Both the position numbers and the translations under genes were made by a program. Shown here piece after piece: positions 1 through 9,109 of a stretch of 43,016 nucleotides of DNA. Location: NCBI GenBank assembly GCA_018434245.1, contig JAHDPQ010000045.1, positions 1-43,016 on the forward strand, in the 5' to 3' direction. Origin of the DNA: Oscillospiraceae bacterium. Its GTDB lineage: Bacteria; Bacillota; Clostridia; Oscillospirales; Ruminococcaceae. Each line of letters starts with the position of its first letter. Within the stretch, counting starts at the first letter, position 1. The notes beneath the pieces are model-generated. The model saw only the letters and a program-made list of their open reading frames with translations, was not told where the DNA came from and made no database searches.

Positions 1-360
1 ACACAGCTATTTGACTATCCATAAATCTTATTATTATGTGGTTTCTGCAAATCACATAACGCCACTCGCACCAGTATTATACTTCGTGTTATCCATATAA
101 TTTAACCTCAGGAAAAGATTTGAATTTCCCATTATGTTTATTTAGGATGTTAGTTCAAATCCCAGCTAAAAACCCAATGATATCTTTATACAGCGGGGCT
201 CGCAAATAAATCGGTCTTCAAATTTTGAGCAGTCTGATTGGACTAAACAAGATTCGAAGACCGTTTCTTTTACCCCAAAGCCTTGTCATAAAAGTCTTTG
301 GGGCTTCGCAATATATAGATTTATCCTACGGCAATGGGCAAGGTGGATATGATCATTACA
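1..360. other. AT-rich intergenic stretch with inverted repeats, no gene seen
   Basis: No convincing coding sequence is visible. The stretch is clearly more AT-rich than the genes that follow. It holds an inverted repeat CGGTCTTC (212-219) / GAAGACCG (256-263) with a long spacer. A tighter hairpin CCCCAAAG (273-280) / CTTTGGGG (296-303) follows, and could be a terminator for a gene lying left of the window, though it has no clean T-run. The motif GGGGCT-CGCAA occurs twice in similar form, near 195 and 301. Confidence 0.4.
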
Positions 361-501
361 GCACTAGCAGTGATCTAAGTGACAGAAAATAGCCTGCTTC
401 TCAAAAAAGTAGTGGAAGACATAGCGCCGAAAGCGGTATAAGAGTGTACCAAAGTCAAGCTATTCATTGCTGAAAAATTAAAAGCGTTTAAATACGGATT
501 A

Positions 502-525
502 GGCGGAGATGTTTCCATCCCCGCC
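502..525 (-). terminator. Candidate terminator of the polyol operon
   Basis: A hairpin GGCGGAGATG (502-511) / CATCCCCGCC (516-525), 10 bp with one G-U pair and a 4-nt loop, lies about 90 nt past the araD stop. On the minus strand it is followed by an AT-rich, T-rich tail rather than an unbroken T-run. It is the best candidate for the end of the transcript. Confidence 0.45.
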
Positions 526-615
526 AGTTTACGTTTATAAGCTATAGTATGCAGGTAACCGGATTCAGCACACAGGCCGAAAAGGGCATGCATCCGACCG
601 AAAATTGCTGCAAGA

Positions 616-1314
616 TTACGCCATGCTTTTTTGACCATAGTAGGCGTTCTTGCCATGTTTGCGCAGATAATGTTTATCCATCAGTTTTTGAGGCATTCGT
701 GCCAATTGAGGATTGAGCATAGAGGCGTGAAAAGCCATCTTGGCGATTTCCTCCAGCACCACAGCGTTGTGTACTGCCTCCATGGGGTTTTCTCCCCAGG
801 CAAAGGGCCCGTGATTTCGTACCAGTACCCCCGGAATCTGTGCTGCCTCTCTTCCGGAAAAGGTCTCTGAAATCACTTTTCCAGTGTTCCACTCATAGTC
901 CTTACTGATCTCATCCTCGGTCATGCTTCTGGTGCAGGGCACATCTCCGTAAAAATAATCTGCCTGAGTCGTTCCATAGGCTACGATGGGTTTTCCTGCC
1001 TGGGCAAAAGCGGTGGCCCATGGGGAATGAGTGTGGACAACACCCCCAATATTGGGAAAGGCGTGGTACAGGTAAAGGTGTGTCATGGTATCGGAGGAAG
1101 AGTTTAATCTACCGTCTGCCCGGTTGCCCTCCAGATCCACCACCACCATGTCCTCTACCGTCATCTCTTCATATTCCACTCCGGAAGGCTTGATGATAAC
1201 CAAACCGCTTTTTCTTTCAATGGCGGAGACATTCCCCCAGGTAAAGGTGACAAGGCCGTATTTTGGCAGCAGCATATTGGCCTCGAATACCGCCTGCTTT
1301 AGGTAATCCAGCAT
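616..1314 (-). CDS. araD: L-ribulose-5-phosphate 4-epimerase (AraD/UlaF/SgbE family)
   Basis: Class II aldolase-fold, zinc-dependent cytosolic enzyme interconverting L-ribulose 5-phosphate and D-xylulose 5-phosphate. The chosen product is 232 residues, matching the family's roughly 231. The zinc motif HTH is at residues 94-96, a third His is at 168 in NHGPFAWG, Asp75 lies in SSSDT, and the C-terminal region has DKHYLRKHG and YYGQ as in E. coli AraD. AGGAGG sits 6 nt before the chosen ATG; a second ATG two codons upstream directly abuts it. It is the last gene of the operon, 10 nt after the LyxK-type kinase gene, and would deliver the pathway product to the pentose phosphate route. AraD, UlaF and SgbE cannot be told apart by sequence alone. 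Context without arabinose genes favours a UlaF/SgbE-like role. Confidence 0.93.
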   Translation of the reverse strand: MLDYLKQAVFEANMLLPKYGLVTFTWGNVSAIERKSGLVIIKPSGVEYEEMTVEDMVVVDLEGNRADGRLNSSSDTMTHLYLYHAFPNIGGVVHTHSPWATAFAQAGKPIVAYGTTQADYFYGDVPCTRSMTEDEISKDYEWNTGKVISETFSGREAAQIPGVLVRNHGPFAWGENPMEAVHNAVVLEEIAKMAFHASMLNPQLARMPQKLMDKHYLRKHGKNAYYGQKSMA

Positions 1315-1324
1315 CTGCATCCTC

Positions 1325-2833
1325 CTAAATGGTAAATCTCTCCCACACGGTATCCAGTGCGGTACGAACTGCCCGGTATTTTTCATATTTCTCACGATAG
1401 ATCCGGGTCATCTCCTCTCTCGGCCTCACAGTGGAGTGGATGTGGACCATCGCTTTGGCTGCATCAGGATAGTTCCGATAAACTCCTGCAGCTACCGCCG
1501 CCGCCATGGCGCAGCCAAGAGCCCCTAGCTCCTTGACTCGTACCGTCTCAATGGGAAATCCCAGAACATCGGCAAACATCTGCACCCAGAAAGGAGAATT
1601 TACTACTCCTCCCGCCATTCGGATAGCTTTGGGGGGTGTTCTGACCGACAGCAGCCGGTCAATATGTGTTTTATGGGAGTAGGCTACTCCCTCGTAAACT
1701 GCGCGGGCCATATGGGCTTTGCGATGGTAGGTCGTCAGCCCTATAAAGGCCCCCTTACCCAAAGGGTGGGCGTTGGTGCCATAGAGGAAAGGGAGGAAAT
1801 AAACATCGCTTTTTTCCGCCGGGACAGAGGCAGCCATATGATCGATATGTTGGTATAGTCCTTTGCCTTGGGGAATGCGCTCATTTTCCAGGCAGTTTTG
1901 AATAAACCATTCCAGATTTCCGGCAGAAGTGGCGCTGCACTCCTCAATAAGGTAGTATCCCGGTATGGCATACAAGGAATTCATAGCAATGCTGCCGTCG
2001 GTGACAGGTTCCCGGGATATGAATTCGTTGATGCTCCAAGTCCCCGCTATGGTGCACAAAGCCTGAGAATCGGTAACATCTAAAGCAATGGCGCAGGCAT
2101 CAATGTCAAACATGCCCCCGGCCACCGGTGTCCCTTCGGGCAAGCCGGTCAGTTGGGACGCTTGGGCCGAAACATAGCCCGCCACTTCGCTGGAATAGCA
2201 CAGGGGTGGAATGTTATCGTAGACCTCTCCAATCCCCAAAGCCTCCAGCATGTTGGGGTCAAAGCGGATATTACGGATATCCATGAGACCGGATCCGGAA
2301 ATATCGGTGGCTTCGCTGCGAGCTGTACCTGTCAGGCGAAACCGAATATAATCCTTGACAGAAAAAACATATTGGATATTGTCGTAAACTTCCCGCCGGT
2401 GCTCCTTCATCCAAGCTAGAAGGGAAACCTGCTGACAGGCCATCAGTTGCTGGCAGAGCTGGGGGTACAGTCTTTCAAAGGTGCCGTTCTGCCGCCATTT
2501 CTCGGGATATCGCCAGGCCCGGTTATCGGTGGAAACAATTCCCTGATAGGCAGGCTTTCCGTCTTTGCCCCAGAGATACAGCCCCTTGCCGTGGCCACAG
2601 ACCGCCACGCCAATTACTGCCTTGGGATCGATGGCAGACTTCCTGAGAACTTCCCGGACACAGTCGCAGTTGCTCAGCCACAGTTCCTCCATATCCCGTT
2701 CGATGTAACCGGAGTGGGGGGTGGTGATGGGTGTCTGCCGGGAGGCAACAGCAATTTCTTCACCTTTCATGTCAAATACTGCCGCTTTGATGACAGTGCC
2801 TCCATTGTCCAGACCGACTGCGTAGCGCTTCAT
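1325..2833 (-). CDS. lyxK: FGGY carbohydrate kinase, L-xylulose kinase (LyxK)-like
   Basis: ATP-dependent sugar kinase of 502 residues, close to E. coli LyxK (498). It has the N-terminal phosphate loop [15 protein letters not shown] (residues 7-21), the ERDMEELW segment, GHGKGL (81-86), and the probable catalytic Asp in GGMFDID (239-245). The C-terminal half has MGTW-like [29 protein letters not shown] and [11 protein letters not shown], all typical of the LyxK branch. The start is supported by AAAGGAG 5 nt upstream. Predicted reaction: L-xylulose to L-xylulose 5-phosphate. It lies between the 3-epimerase and 4-epimerase genes, exactly the set needed to reach D-xylulose 5-phosphate. Other substrates, such as 3-keto-L-gulonate, are possible, since LyxK is known to be relaxed. 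Confidence 0.85.
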   Translation of the reverse strand: MKRYAVGLDNGGTVIKAAVFDMKGEEIAVASRQTPITTPHSGYIERDMEELWLSNCDCVREVLRKSAIDPKAVIGVAVCGHGKGLYLWGKDGKPAYQGIVSTDNRAWRYPEKWRQNGTFERLYPQLCQQLMACQQVSLLAWMKEHRREVYDNIQYVFSVKDYIRFRLTGTARSEATDISGSGLMDIRNIRFDPNMLEALGIGEVYDNIPPLCYSSEVAGYVSAQASQLTGLPEGTPVAGGMFDIDACAIALDVTDSQALCTIAGTWSINEFISREPVTDGSIAMNSLYAIPGYYLIEECSATSAGNLEWFIQNCLENERIPQGKGLYQHIDHMAASVPAEKSDVYFLPFLYGTNAHPLGKGAFIGLTTYHRKAHMARAVYEGVAYSHKTHIDRLLSVRTPPKAIRMAGGVVNSPFWVQMFADVLGFPIETVRVKELGALGCAMAAAVAAGVYRNYPDAAKAMVHIHSTVRPREEMTRIYREKYEKYRAVRTALDTVWERFTI

Positions 2834-2890
2834 AACCGCTCCTTTCTCCGGCGTGATTCCTCCAGGTGTACACTTGCGTTAGGAGAATCT

Positions 2891-3739
2891 TTACAGCTTC
2901 ATGGCCGCCTCAAACTGCTCCTGAAGGAATAGGCGGTTTTTCCTTGCAATCTCCCTCCAGTTTTCTTCGCCGAGATGCCAGAATTCCGCCACATACCGCC
3001 GTACCCCCTGATCCCAGAGAGTTCGGATGGCAAAGGGGAAGTTCACATGTCCAGCGCCATAGGGAATCTCCCGAAATTTGCCGGGCACCGTCTCCTTGAG
3101 GTGTGCGGCTACAATGTGGCCTTTTCCGGCACGAATATCCCGGCAAACATACTGGGTGGCATTGGAGATATTACCAATGTCGGGGTAAACCTGCAGGTAG
3201 GGGGAATTGACTTCCTTCACATAATACATGGCCTTTTCAATGGTGTTCATAAAGTCGTTTTCCATGGTTTCCAGAGCAAGAGTTACCCCATAGCTTGCGG
3301 CATAGGCCACACCTTTGCTCAAATTGCGCAGAAACCGCTCTTTAGTGGTAGCACCGGAAGTCTCCCCGTAGTAGCAGTCATAGCCTTGGAGCTGGATGAT
3401 TCGTATTCCCATACAGGCCGCCAGACGAACCGCCTGTTCCAGCAGCTTGAGAGCCTGCTGTTCTCCGCCGGGCAACCCGCTTCCCAGGGGAAAAAGGCGC
3501 TGGGCGCTAAAACAAATACTCTCAATGGGAAGCTCTGCCTCACGGCTAAAATGCAGAACCCGCTCTACCTCTTTCCGGCTCCAGTCCAGCCGGGCGATTC
3601 GTTCATCGGATTCATCCACGCTCATTTCCATAAAATGATAGCCTGCCGCCTTGGCCTCTATTAGCCTTTCCTCCCAGTTCAGGTTGTCGGGCAGGGCTTT
3701 TTCATAGAGGCCAAGGCGCCACTGTTTCCACAACTCCAT
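2891..3739 (-). CDS. ulaE: L-ribulose-5-phosphate 3-epimerase (UlaE/SgbU-like)
   Basis: TIM-barrel xylose-isomerase-like epimerase, 282 residues against about 284 for E. coli UlaE. It converts L-xylulose 5-phosphate to L-ribulose 5-phosphate, using a divalent metal. Family signatures are LGLYEKALP (9-17), EMSVDESDERIARLDWS, SAQRLFPLGS, IQLQGYDCYY, then the probable metal ligands in LETME, YPDIGN, AAHLKE and VAEFW. GGGAG lies 8 nt before the ATG. It is followed 57 nt later by the kinase gene and preceded by a hairpin that separates it from the dehydrogenase gene. The neighbour set LyxK plus AraD supports the L-xylulose branch. Confidence 0.9.
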   Translation of the reverse strand: MELWKQWRLGLYEKALPDNLNWEERLIEAKAAGYHFMEMSVDESDERIARLDWSRKEVERVLHFSREAELPIESICFSAQRLFPLGSGLPGGEQQALKLLEQAVRLAACMGIRIIQLQGYDCYYGETSGATTKERFLRNLSKGVAYAASYGVTLALETMENDFMNTIEKAMYYVKEVNSPYLQVYPDIGNISNATQYVCRDIRAGKGHIVAAHLKETVPGKFREIPYGAGHVNFPFAIRTLWDQGVRRYVAEFWHLGEENWREIARKNRLFLQEQFEAAMKL

Positions 3740-3763
3740 ATCACTTCTCCCTTAATAAACAGG

Positions 3764-3792
3764 GCGGCAGACCACACAATGCAATCTGCCGC
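3764..3792 (-). other. Intercistronic hairpin between dehydrogenase and epimerase genes
   Basis: An 8-bp perfect stem GCGGCAGA (3764-3771) / TCTGCCGC (3785-3792) with a 13-nt loop. There is no long T-run after it on the minus strand, so an mRNA-stability or processing element is more likely than a full terminator. Confidence 0.4.
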
Positions 3793-3800
3793 ATGGGTTT

Positions 3801-4874
3801 TTAGAATGTAATGGCTACCTTTAAATCTCCATGCTTGCCGGAGGCGTATTCAAAAGCCTTTTCCCACTGCTCAATGGGGAAGAAGCTGGAGGCAACGCCG
3901 TCGGTTTTCAGTTTGCCGTTGGCAATGTTTTCAATGACGAAGGGGTAGCAGTAGGGGGAGAGATGGGCTCCCAGAACATCCAACTCCTTCCGGTCCCCAA
4001 TGATGGACCAGTCCAGAGTGGTGGGCTGAGAAAACACGGAAAATTCCACAAAGCGCCCCAGCTTGCGAATCATGTTCATCCCCTGAATCACCGAGGAAGG
4101 ATGCCCCGTCGCTTCTATGTATACGTCGCAGCCGTATCCGTCGGTCAGCTCCATCACCTTGGACACCACATCTTCCTTACCGGGATTCATGACTAGATCA
4201 GCGCCGAACTCTTTGGCCTTTTCCAGTCGGCTATCGATCATATCCAGCACAATCAACTTGGCGGGATTCTTCATCCGCAGGTAGGTCACCATACCAAGAC
4301 CCAGGGTACCTGCACCGGACAGCACCACCACATCATCACACTGGACATTGCCCCGGTCCACACAGTGCTTAGAACAGCCGTAGGGTTCGATGAGCAATGC
4401 GGCCTCCAAGCTCATTTCGCTGGGTACCTTGTGAACCACCGAATGCTTGGGATAGCGGACATACTCCGCCATGCCGCCGTTGTTTTCCGCCTGAAAACCA
4501 AAGATGTTGTGGGGCTGGCACATCCAGTACCGGCCCGAGGTGCAGAACCTGCACTCCCCACAGGGAAGAATCTGGTCGGCGATGATGCGCTCCCCAAGAG
4601 CAAAGCCGGTGACGTTCTTGCCCAGCTCCACAATGGTCCCCAAGAACTCATGGCCGGGAATAAAGGGAGGCTTAACCCAAGAGGGCTGCATCTCGTCTCC
4701 CCAGAACATGGCGGCTCCGTGGGAACATTTTAAATCCCCGGCGCAGATGCCGCAGGCTTCTGTTTTGATGATGATGTCGTCGGGTCCGCATGTGGGAGTG
4801 GGGTATGCAAGCTCCAGCCTATAATCATCGCTTTTGTAGGCTACCAGTGCTTTCATTGTTTTGGGTACACTCAT
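3801..4874 (-). CDS. Zinc-dependent polyol dehydrogenase (threitol/sorbitol dehydrogenase family, MDR superfamily)
   Basis: Medium-chain NAD(P)-dependent alcohol dehydrogenase, 357 residues. Catalytic zinc ligands are Cys41 in CGICAGD and His75-Glu76 in IPGHE. The structural zinc site has four Cys at 105, 108, 111 and 119 (CGECRFC...C). The Rossmann glycine motif is GAGTLGLG near residue 193. The sequence most resembles proteins annotated as erythritol/L-threitol dehydrogenase. The start MSVPKTM is chosen because AAAGGTGG lies 9 nt before it; an ATG eight codons earlier lacks such a site. Inferred role: oxidation of an imported polyol to a ketose. With LyxK and UlaE homologues next to it, xylitol or L-arabinitol to L-xylulose is the most economical proposal. 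Substrate and cofactor are not shown by the sequence. Confidence 0.82.
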   Translation of the reverse strand: MSVPKTMKALVAYKSDDYRLELAYPTPTCGPDDIIIKTEACGICAGDLKCSHGAAMFWGDEMQPSWVKPPFIPGHEFLGTIVELGKNVTGFALGERIIADQILPCGECRFCTSGRYWMCQPHNIFGFQAENNGGMAEYVRYPKHSVVHKVPSEMSLEAALLIEPYGCSKHCVDRGNVQCDDVVVLSGAGTLGLGMVTYLRMKNPAKLIVLDMIDSRLEKAKEFGADLVMNPGKEDVVSKVMELTDGYGCDVYIEATGHPSSVIQGMNMIRKLGRFVEFSVFSQPTTLDWSIIGDRKELDVLGAHLSPYCYPFVIENIANGKLKTDGVASSFFPIEQWEKAFEYASGKHGDLKVAITF

Positions 4875-4903
4875 GGCTGTTTTCCACCTTTCTATCAATC
4901 AAT

Positions 4904-6028
4904 TTAACGGATCCGCTCTCCGGTGCCGGGGTGGAACAGGTGGGTTTTTTCTGCCTTGAATTCCAGCTGCACCATTTGCCCCCGCTCAAAATAAACAGCA
5001 TCGGGGGTGGCCATGTTCAGCAGCATAGAGCCTACCCGCACACCGATCCGGCGCTCGTCCCCTAAATTTTCGTAAAAGGCAATGGGCACAAAGCTGCCTG
5101 CGGTTTCCTTTTTAGCTACCCTGACGTCCACCGGGCGAACACCCAACGTTACCTCCATGCCATCGTGAATCAGCGAATCGTACCGCTCCGGTACCTCTAC
5201 CCGCAAATCGCTGTCGGCGAAGGTAAATAAAAAGCCACGGCCTGCTGTTACAATAGTAGAGCGAAGCAGGTTCATGGGGGGTTCCCCGATAAATCCGGCC
5301 ACAAATTCGTTGGCGGGGTTGTCGTATACCTCCAAGGGAGTACCCATCTGCTGAAGTTCCCCATCCTTCATGATGACGATGCGGTCGGCCAGAGACATGG
5401 CTTCCATCTGGTCGTGAGTGACAATGATGGTGGTACACTTGATTTCGTGGTGCATCCGCTTGATTTCGTGCCGCAGAGTCTGTCGCATTTTTCCATCCAA
5501 GTGACTCAGGGGCTCATCCAGAAGCAGCAATCCCGGTCTGCGGACAATGGCTCTGGCAATGTTGACCCGCTGCTTTTGTCCACCGGAAAGGGCAGGGGGC
5601 TTCATGTCCAGCAGATCGTCCACCTTGAGGAGGGGGGCCACATAGTTCACCGCTTTTTTAATCTCCTCGTTGGATTTCCCCTTGGCCCTCATGTTAAAGG
5701 CCAGATTTTCGTAAACTGTCAGGGGAGGGTAGAGGGCGTAATCCTCGAAGGCAAGGCCGATGTTGCGATCCTTGGGCTTGAGATCGTTGATGCGTATGTC
5801 CCCGATATAGGCGTTCCCGGCGGTGAATTCCTCCAGCCCCGCAATCATGCGAAGAGTGGTGGATTTGCCGCATCCGGAAGGCCCTAAAATACCGATGAAT
5901 TCACCGTCGTGACAGGAAAAGGACAGGTTTTTAACGGCGTAATCATTGGGCGGTTTCTTTTTCCGAAAGAGTGATTTTTTCTGATTATCGTAACGCTTAT
6001 AAAGATTCTTTAATACCAGTTGTGCCAA
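4904..6028 (-). CDS. ABC transporter ATP-binding protein (MalK/UgpC type), second subunit
   Basis: Cytoplasmic ATPase, 374 residues, of the carbohydrate uptake (CUT1) type. Walker A is GPSGCGKST (49-57), the signature is LSGGQKQR, Walker B is LLLLDEP, the D-loop SHLD and the H-loop THD. A C-terminal TOBE/MalK-like regulatory domain follows. At the Q-loop the usual Gln is Glu95 (AFEDYALYP). A Lys/Arg-rich insertion (about residues 14-28) interrupts the N-terminal strand. The start is TTG, 4 nt after the stop of the preceding ATPase gene, with GGGGGTG upstream; the earlier in-frame ATGs lie inside that gene. It should form a heterodimer with the neighbouring ATPase to power the permease pair, as in two-ATPase glycerol-type transporters. 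Confidence 0.88.
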   Translation of the reverse strand: MAQLVLKNLYKRYDNQKKSLFRKKKPPNDYAVKNLSFSCHDGEFIGILGPSGCGKSTTLRMIAGLEEFTAGNAYIGDIRINDLKPKDRNIGLAFEDYALYPPLTVYENLAFNMRAKGKSNEEIKKAVNYVAPLLKVDDLLDMKPPALSGGQKQRVNIARAIVRRPGLLLLDEPLSHLDGKMRQTLRHEIKRMHHEIKCTTIIVTHDQMEAMSLADRIVIMKDGELQQMGTPLEVYDNPANEFVAGFIGEPPMNLLRSTIVTAGRGFLFTFADSDLRVEVPERYDSLIHDGMEVTLGVRPVDVRVAKKETAGSFVPIAFYENLGDERRIGVRVGSMLLNMATPDAVYFERGQMVQLEFKAEKTHLFHPGTGERIR

Positions 6029-6032
6029 TTCC

Positions 6033-7190
6033 TCACCCCCTTTCACTGATTGGCATACCCTTAGAGCAGATGTGGCTTTGCGCCTGACTGCGGGTAATGT
6101 ACTCTTGGGTCTGTCCATCAAAAAAGATAGCGTTTTTCATATTAAGCCGAATGTAAACCGGCTGATCGATACGAGCCTGCGTATCATTGGGGGCCACAAG
6201 GGACAGGTGGGTGCCGTGGATGTCCACCGTCATGACCACCTTATTTCCGATGGGCTCGTTGGCGTATACCGTACCGGCCATGGAGCCTTCCCGGGGCGTA
6301 AAAGAAAAGGAAATATCGTTGCCCCGGATTCCTACATCCACCTGACGGACTTCCTTTTCTCGCAGGACCTGTGCGGCATCTTCCTCAATAGGCATTAGCT
6401 CCTGCTGGCCCAGGGCCCTAACTCCCAAACACCCGTTCTCCTCCTCCACTTCACCGGGAAAGATGTTGATTTCCGGTTCCCCAAACAGACGGGCGACAAA
6501 TTCATTACAGGGGGTATAATACATTTCCAAACTGGTGCCTAGCTGTTCGATTTTGCCGTAGTTTAAAACAGCAATGCGGTCTGCCAGAGACATGGCTTCC
6601 ATATAGTCGTGGGTAACGTAAATGGTGGTGGAGTTGAAAGAGCTCTGCATCTCCTTGAGCTCCCCCCTCATAAAATGGCGGAGCTTGGCGTCCAGATGAG
6701 CCAAAGGTTCATCCATCAGGAACACATTGGGGCTTCGCACCAAACAACGCCCGATAGCCACCCGCTGGCGCTGCCCGTTGGAAAGCTGGCTGGGTCTGCG
6801 CTCCCACAGATGGTCGATCTTCATCATTTTGGTCACCCGCTCCACCTGCTGATGGATGGTAGCCTCGTCCTGCCGGTATAGCTTGCTGCGCATGGGGGAG
6901 GCAATGTTGTCATACACATTCAGGTGGGGATACAGGGCGTAGTTTTCAAATACCATGGACACGTTGCGGTACATGGGCTCTACGTGGTTGACAATTTCGT
7001 CTCCAATTTTTATCAGCCCTTCCTGAGGGAATTCCACACCGGCAATGGTTTTGAGCAGAGTTGTTTTTCCTGCTCCCGCCGGACCGAACAGAACAAAAAA
7101 TTCATTGTCCTGTATATCCAGGTCCAGCCCGTCAAGGGCTACATTTTTTCCGTAGCGCTTGACAATGCGTTCCAGAGTTATGCGAGCCAT
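6033..7190 (-). CDS. ABC transporter ATP-binding protein (MalK/UgpC type), first subunit
   Basis: 385-residue cytoplasmic ATPase. Walker A is GPAGAGKTT (36-44), Walker B VFLMDEP, the D-loop AHLD, the H-loop THD, and a C-terminal MalK-like TOBE region is present. Two departures from the norm are visible: the Q-loop residue is Glu82 (VFENYALYP), at the position of Gln82 in MalK, and the signature reads LSNGQ instead of LSGGQ. The start MARITLE is preceded by GGAGGGG at 5 nt; an upstream ATG overlaps the permease gene. It sits 13 nt after that permease gene and 4 nt before the second ATPase gene, so the two are almost certainly co-translated partners. Confidence 0.88.
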   Translation of the reverse strand: MARITLERIVKRYGKNVALDGLDLDIQDNEFFVLFGPAGAGKTTLLKTIAGVEFPQEGLIKIGDEIVNHVEPMYRNVSMVFENYALYPHLNVYDNIASPMRSKLYRQDEATIHQQVERVTKMMKIDHLWERRPSQLSNGQRQRVAIGRCLVRSPNVFLMDEPLAHLDAKLRHFMRGELKEMQSSFNSTTIYVTHDYMEAMSLADRIAVLNYGKIEQLGTSLEMYYTPCNEFVARLFGEPEINIFPGEVEEENGCLGVRALGQQELMPIEEDAAQVLREKEVRQVDVGIRGNDISFSFTPREGSMAGTVYANEPIGNKVVMTVDIHGTHLSLVAPNDTQARIDQPVYIRLNMKNAIFFDGQTQEYITRSQAQSHICSKGMPISERG

Positions 7191-7203
7191 GTGATCCCCT
7201 CCA

Positions 7204-8064
7204 TTATCCCTTGACGGCGCCAAAGCTCAGTCCCCGGACCAGATGCTTTTGGATAAAGAGACGGGCAGTGATTTCCGGCAGGACCGCAATCAGTGCCGCC
7301 ACCGCCACCTGTCCATAATGCACCGTGTCCGAAGCGATGTAGCGCAGAGATGTAATTGTAATGGTCTGTATGTTGAAGCCGCTGAGCACCAGCGGGAAGG
7401 TAAAGCTGTTCCAGGCAAAGATAAAGGCCAGCAATCCGGAAGCCACAAGGCCGGGTTTGATCAAGGGAACCAATGTCTTGAAAAAGACATCGAACCACCG
7501 GTAGCCATCCAACTGAGCCGCCTGTTCCACTTCCACGCTGATATCCTCAAAATAACCGCGAACCACCCAGATAAGCAGGGGCATGGTGATCAGCTGATAG
7601 ACCCAGATCAGGCCAAAATAGGTGTCGTACAGACCGATTTTCTGAAAGATGAGGAACACGGGAAGAATCACCATAATCTCAGGGGCAAACTTGAAGGATA
7701 GAATCTGAAAAGCCACGTCTTCCTTCTTTTTAAAATCGTACCGGGCCAGAGCATAGGCCGCCGGTACTCCCGCCACAACAGTGAGCAATACGGCACCGCC
7801 GGAAACCACTAGGTTCTGAAAAAAGGCCTTAAAATAATCGGTTCCCAGAAGTACAGCCTTGTAGTTGTCTAAAGTGGGGGTAAATACAAAGACAGTGTTA
7901 TACATTTCGGCGTCTGCTTTCAAGGAACAGATCACCATCCATACCAATGGAAACAGGGCAAACAGGGCATAGAAGGTCAGTCCCAGATTGCGCCCAAAAT
8001 CCTCCAAAATCAGCATGGTTTTGCGATTTTGGCTAGAATCCAAAAGCTGGGTTTGCTGTGACAT
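7204..8064 (-). CDS. Carbohydrate ABC transporter permease (MalG-like)
   Basis: 286-residue inner-membrane permease with about six hydrophobic segments, the first near residues 29-48. The cytoplasmic EAA coupling loop reads EQAAQLDGYRWFDVFFKTL near residue 187 and would dock on the ATPases. The C-terminus GLSFGAVKG is typical of the MalG/UgpE group. AAGGAGGG precedes the ATG. It lies 15 nt downstream of the MalF-like gene, with which it should form the channel heterodimer for a small carbohydrate or polyol. Confidence 0.9.
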   Translation of the reverse strand: MSQQTQLLDSSQNRKTMLILEDFGRNLGLTFYALFALFPLVWMVICSLKADAEMYNTVFVFTPTLDNYKAVLLGTDYFKAFFQNLVVSGGAVLLTVVAGVPAAYALARYDFKKKEDVAFQILSFKFAPEIMVILPVFLIFQKIGLYDTYFGLIWVYQLITMPLLIWVVRGYFEDISVEVEQAAQLDGYRWFDVFFKTLVPLIKPGLVASGLLAFIFAWNSFTFPLVLSGFNIQTITITSLRYIASDTVHYGQVAVAALIAVLPEITARLFIQKHLVRGLSFGAVKG

Positions 8065-8079
8065 GAGTTTCCCTCCTTA

Positions 8080-9003
8080 TCAGTAGCCCTGTGCCTGTTT
8101 GGCCAGCTTGCGTTGGCGCTTGACCAAGAATTTGGCTGAAATGTTGACAATAGTCCACAGCACCAGCAAATAGGGGAGAGCCGACCCCAGCCTCTGGTAT
8201 TGAAAGGCGGTCATATAGCCAGTAAGGGAAATGTTCATTAGGGTATCTCCCGGCCCGCCTTTGGTCAAAGCGTAGATAATGCCGAACTCCTGGAGCGAAG
8301 CCATCAGCCGAAACAGCAATGCGATGTATAGAAAAGGCTTGAGCATGGGCAAGGTCAGGGTTTTAAAGATAAACCAGCGACTAGCTCCATCCACTTCCGC
8401 TGCCTCAAAAGGGGACTTGGGTAAAGACTGTAGTCCTGCCAGCACCAGAAGAAGAATAAAGGGGGTATTGACCCAGGTGTCGATCAGCACCGCCGTAAAC
8501 ATGGCTGTGGAGTGGCTGGAAGCCCAGGGGAATCCAAATACTCCAAAGACATTCAGCAGTTTTTCCAGTACGCCGATAGAGTTGGAGGTCATCAGCTGCC
8601 AAATCAGAACGGCAATGGCCGGAGCCACCATCAGCGGGAAGGTGAACAGTACCTTGAGGATTCGGCTGTAGCGGGTATCCTTCCGCAACAATAGGGCGAT
8701 GACAGTACCCAGAATCATTTGGGTTCCGGTAGAAAATACGGCGTACTTTATGGTAACCCACAGGGCATGGTAAAAACTGGGGTCAGTGAGAGTGTCAATC
8801 CAGTTTTTCAGCCCGATCAGCTTCCAGTGGGGTAACCGAAAGGAATAGTTGGTCAGGGACAGAAAGATAGCTGTTACAAATGGAATCAGGATGCCGATCA
8901 AAATCAGAAGCCCCGGGGCGATAATATAATAGGGACGCATCCGGATATTCTTAGGCACCTCGTTGTAATTAATGTCTGGATGGGAGACATTCAGTTTCGG
9001 CAT
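8080..9003 (-). CDS. Carbohydrate ABC transporter permease (MalF/UgpA-like)
   Basis: 307-residue inner-membrane permease. Hydrophobic segments start near residues 27-50, and the EAA loop is FEAAEVDGASRWFIFKTL followed by TLPMLKP. The motif TKGGPGDTL near the C-terminal third is characteristic of this family. AAAGGGGG precedes the ATG. It follows the binding-protein gene after an intergenic region with a strong stem-loop, an arrangement often seen where the binding protein is made in excess. Confidence 0.9.
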   Translation of the reverse strand: MPKLNVSHPDINYNEVPKNIRMRPYYIIAPGLLILIGILIPFVTAIFLSLTNYSFRLPHWKLIGLKNWIDTLTDPSFYHALWVTIKYAVFSTGTQMILGTVIALLLRKDTRYSRILKVLFTFPLMVAPAIAVLIWQLMTSNSIGVLEKLLNVFGVFGFPWASSHSTAMFTAVLIDTWVNTPFILLLVLAGLQSLPKSPFEAAEVDGASRWFIFKTLTLPMLKPFLYIALLFRLMASLQEFGIIYALTKGGPGDTLMNISLTGYMTAFQYQRLGSALPYLLVLWTIVNISAKFLVKRQRKLAKQAQGY

Positions 9004-9051
9004 TGGGTTTCCCCCTTTGTATTCGAAAGATCAAATGCTTGATTTTGAAAT

Positions 9052-9082
9052 CTGCCGTATCCGGGAACCCCGGATACGGCAG
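9052..9082 (-). other. Strong stem-loop between binding-protein and permease genes
   Basis: A perfect 14-bp stem (9052-9065 with 9069-9082) and 3-nt loop lie just after the binding-protein stop codon. No T-run follows on the minus strand. By analogy with malE-malF intergenic hairpins, it probably protects the upstream mRNA and gives higher expression of the binding protein than of the permeases. This role is inferred. Confidence 0.6.
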
Positions 9083-9109
9083 CTCTTCAGTCGCTTCAGG
9101 GTGGACCGG

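Noticed and set aside
375-656. 93-codon minus-strand open frame overlapping the end of araD
   Set aside because: It starts inside araD in another frame, contains the araD terminator hairpin, lacks a ribosome binding site, and resembles no family.
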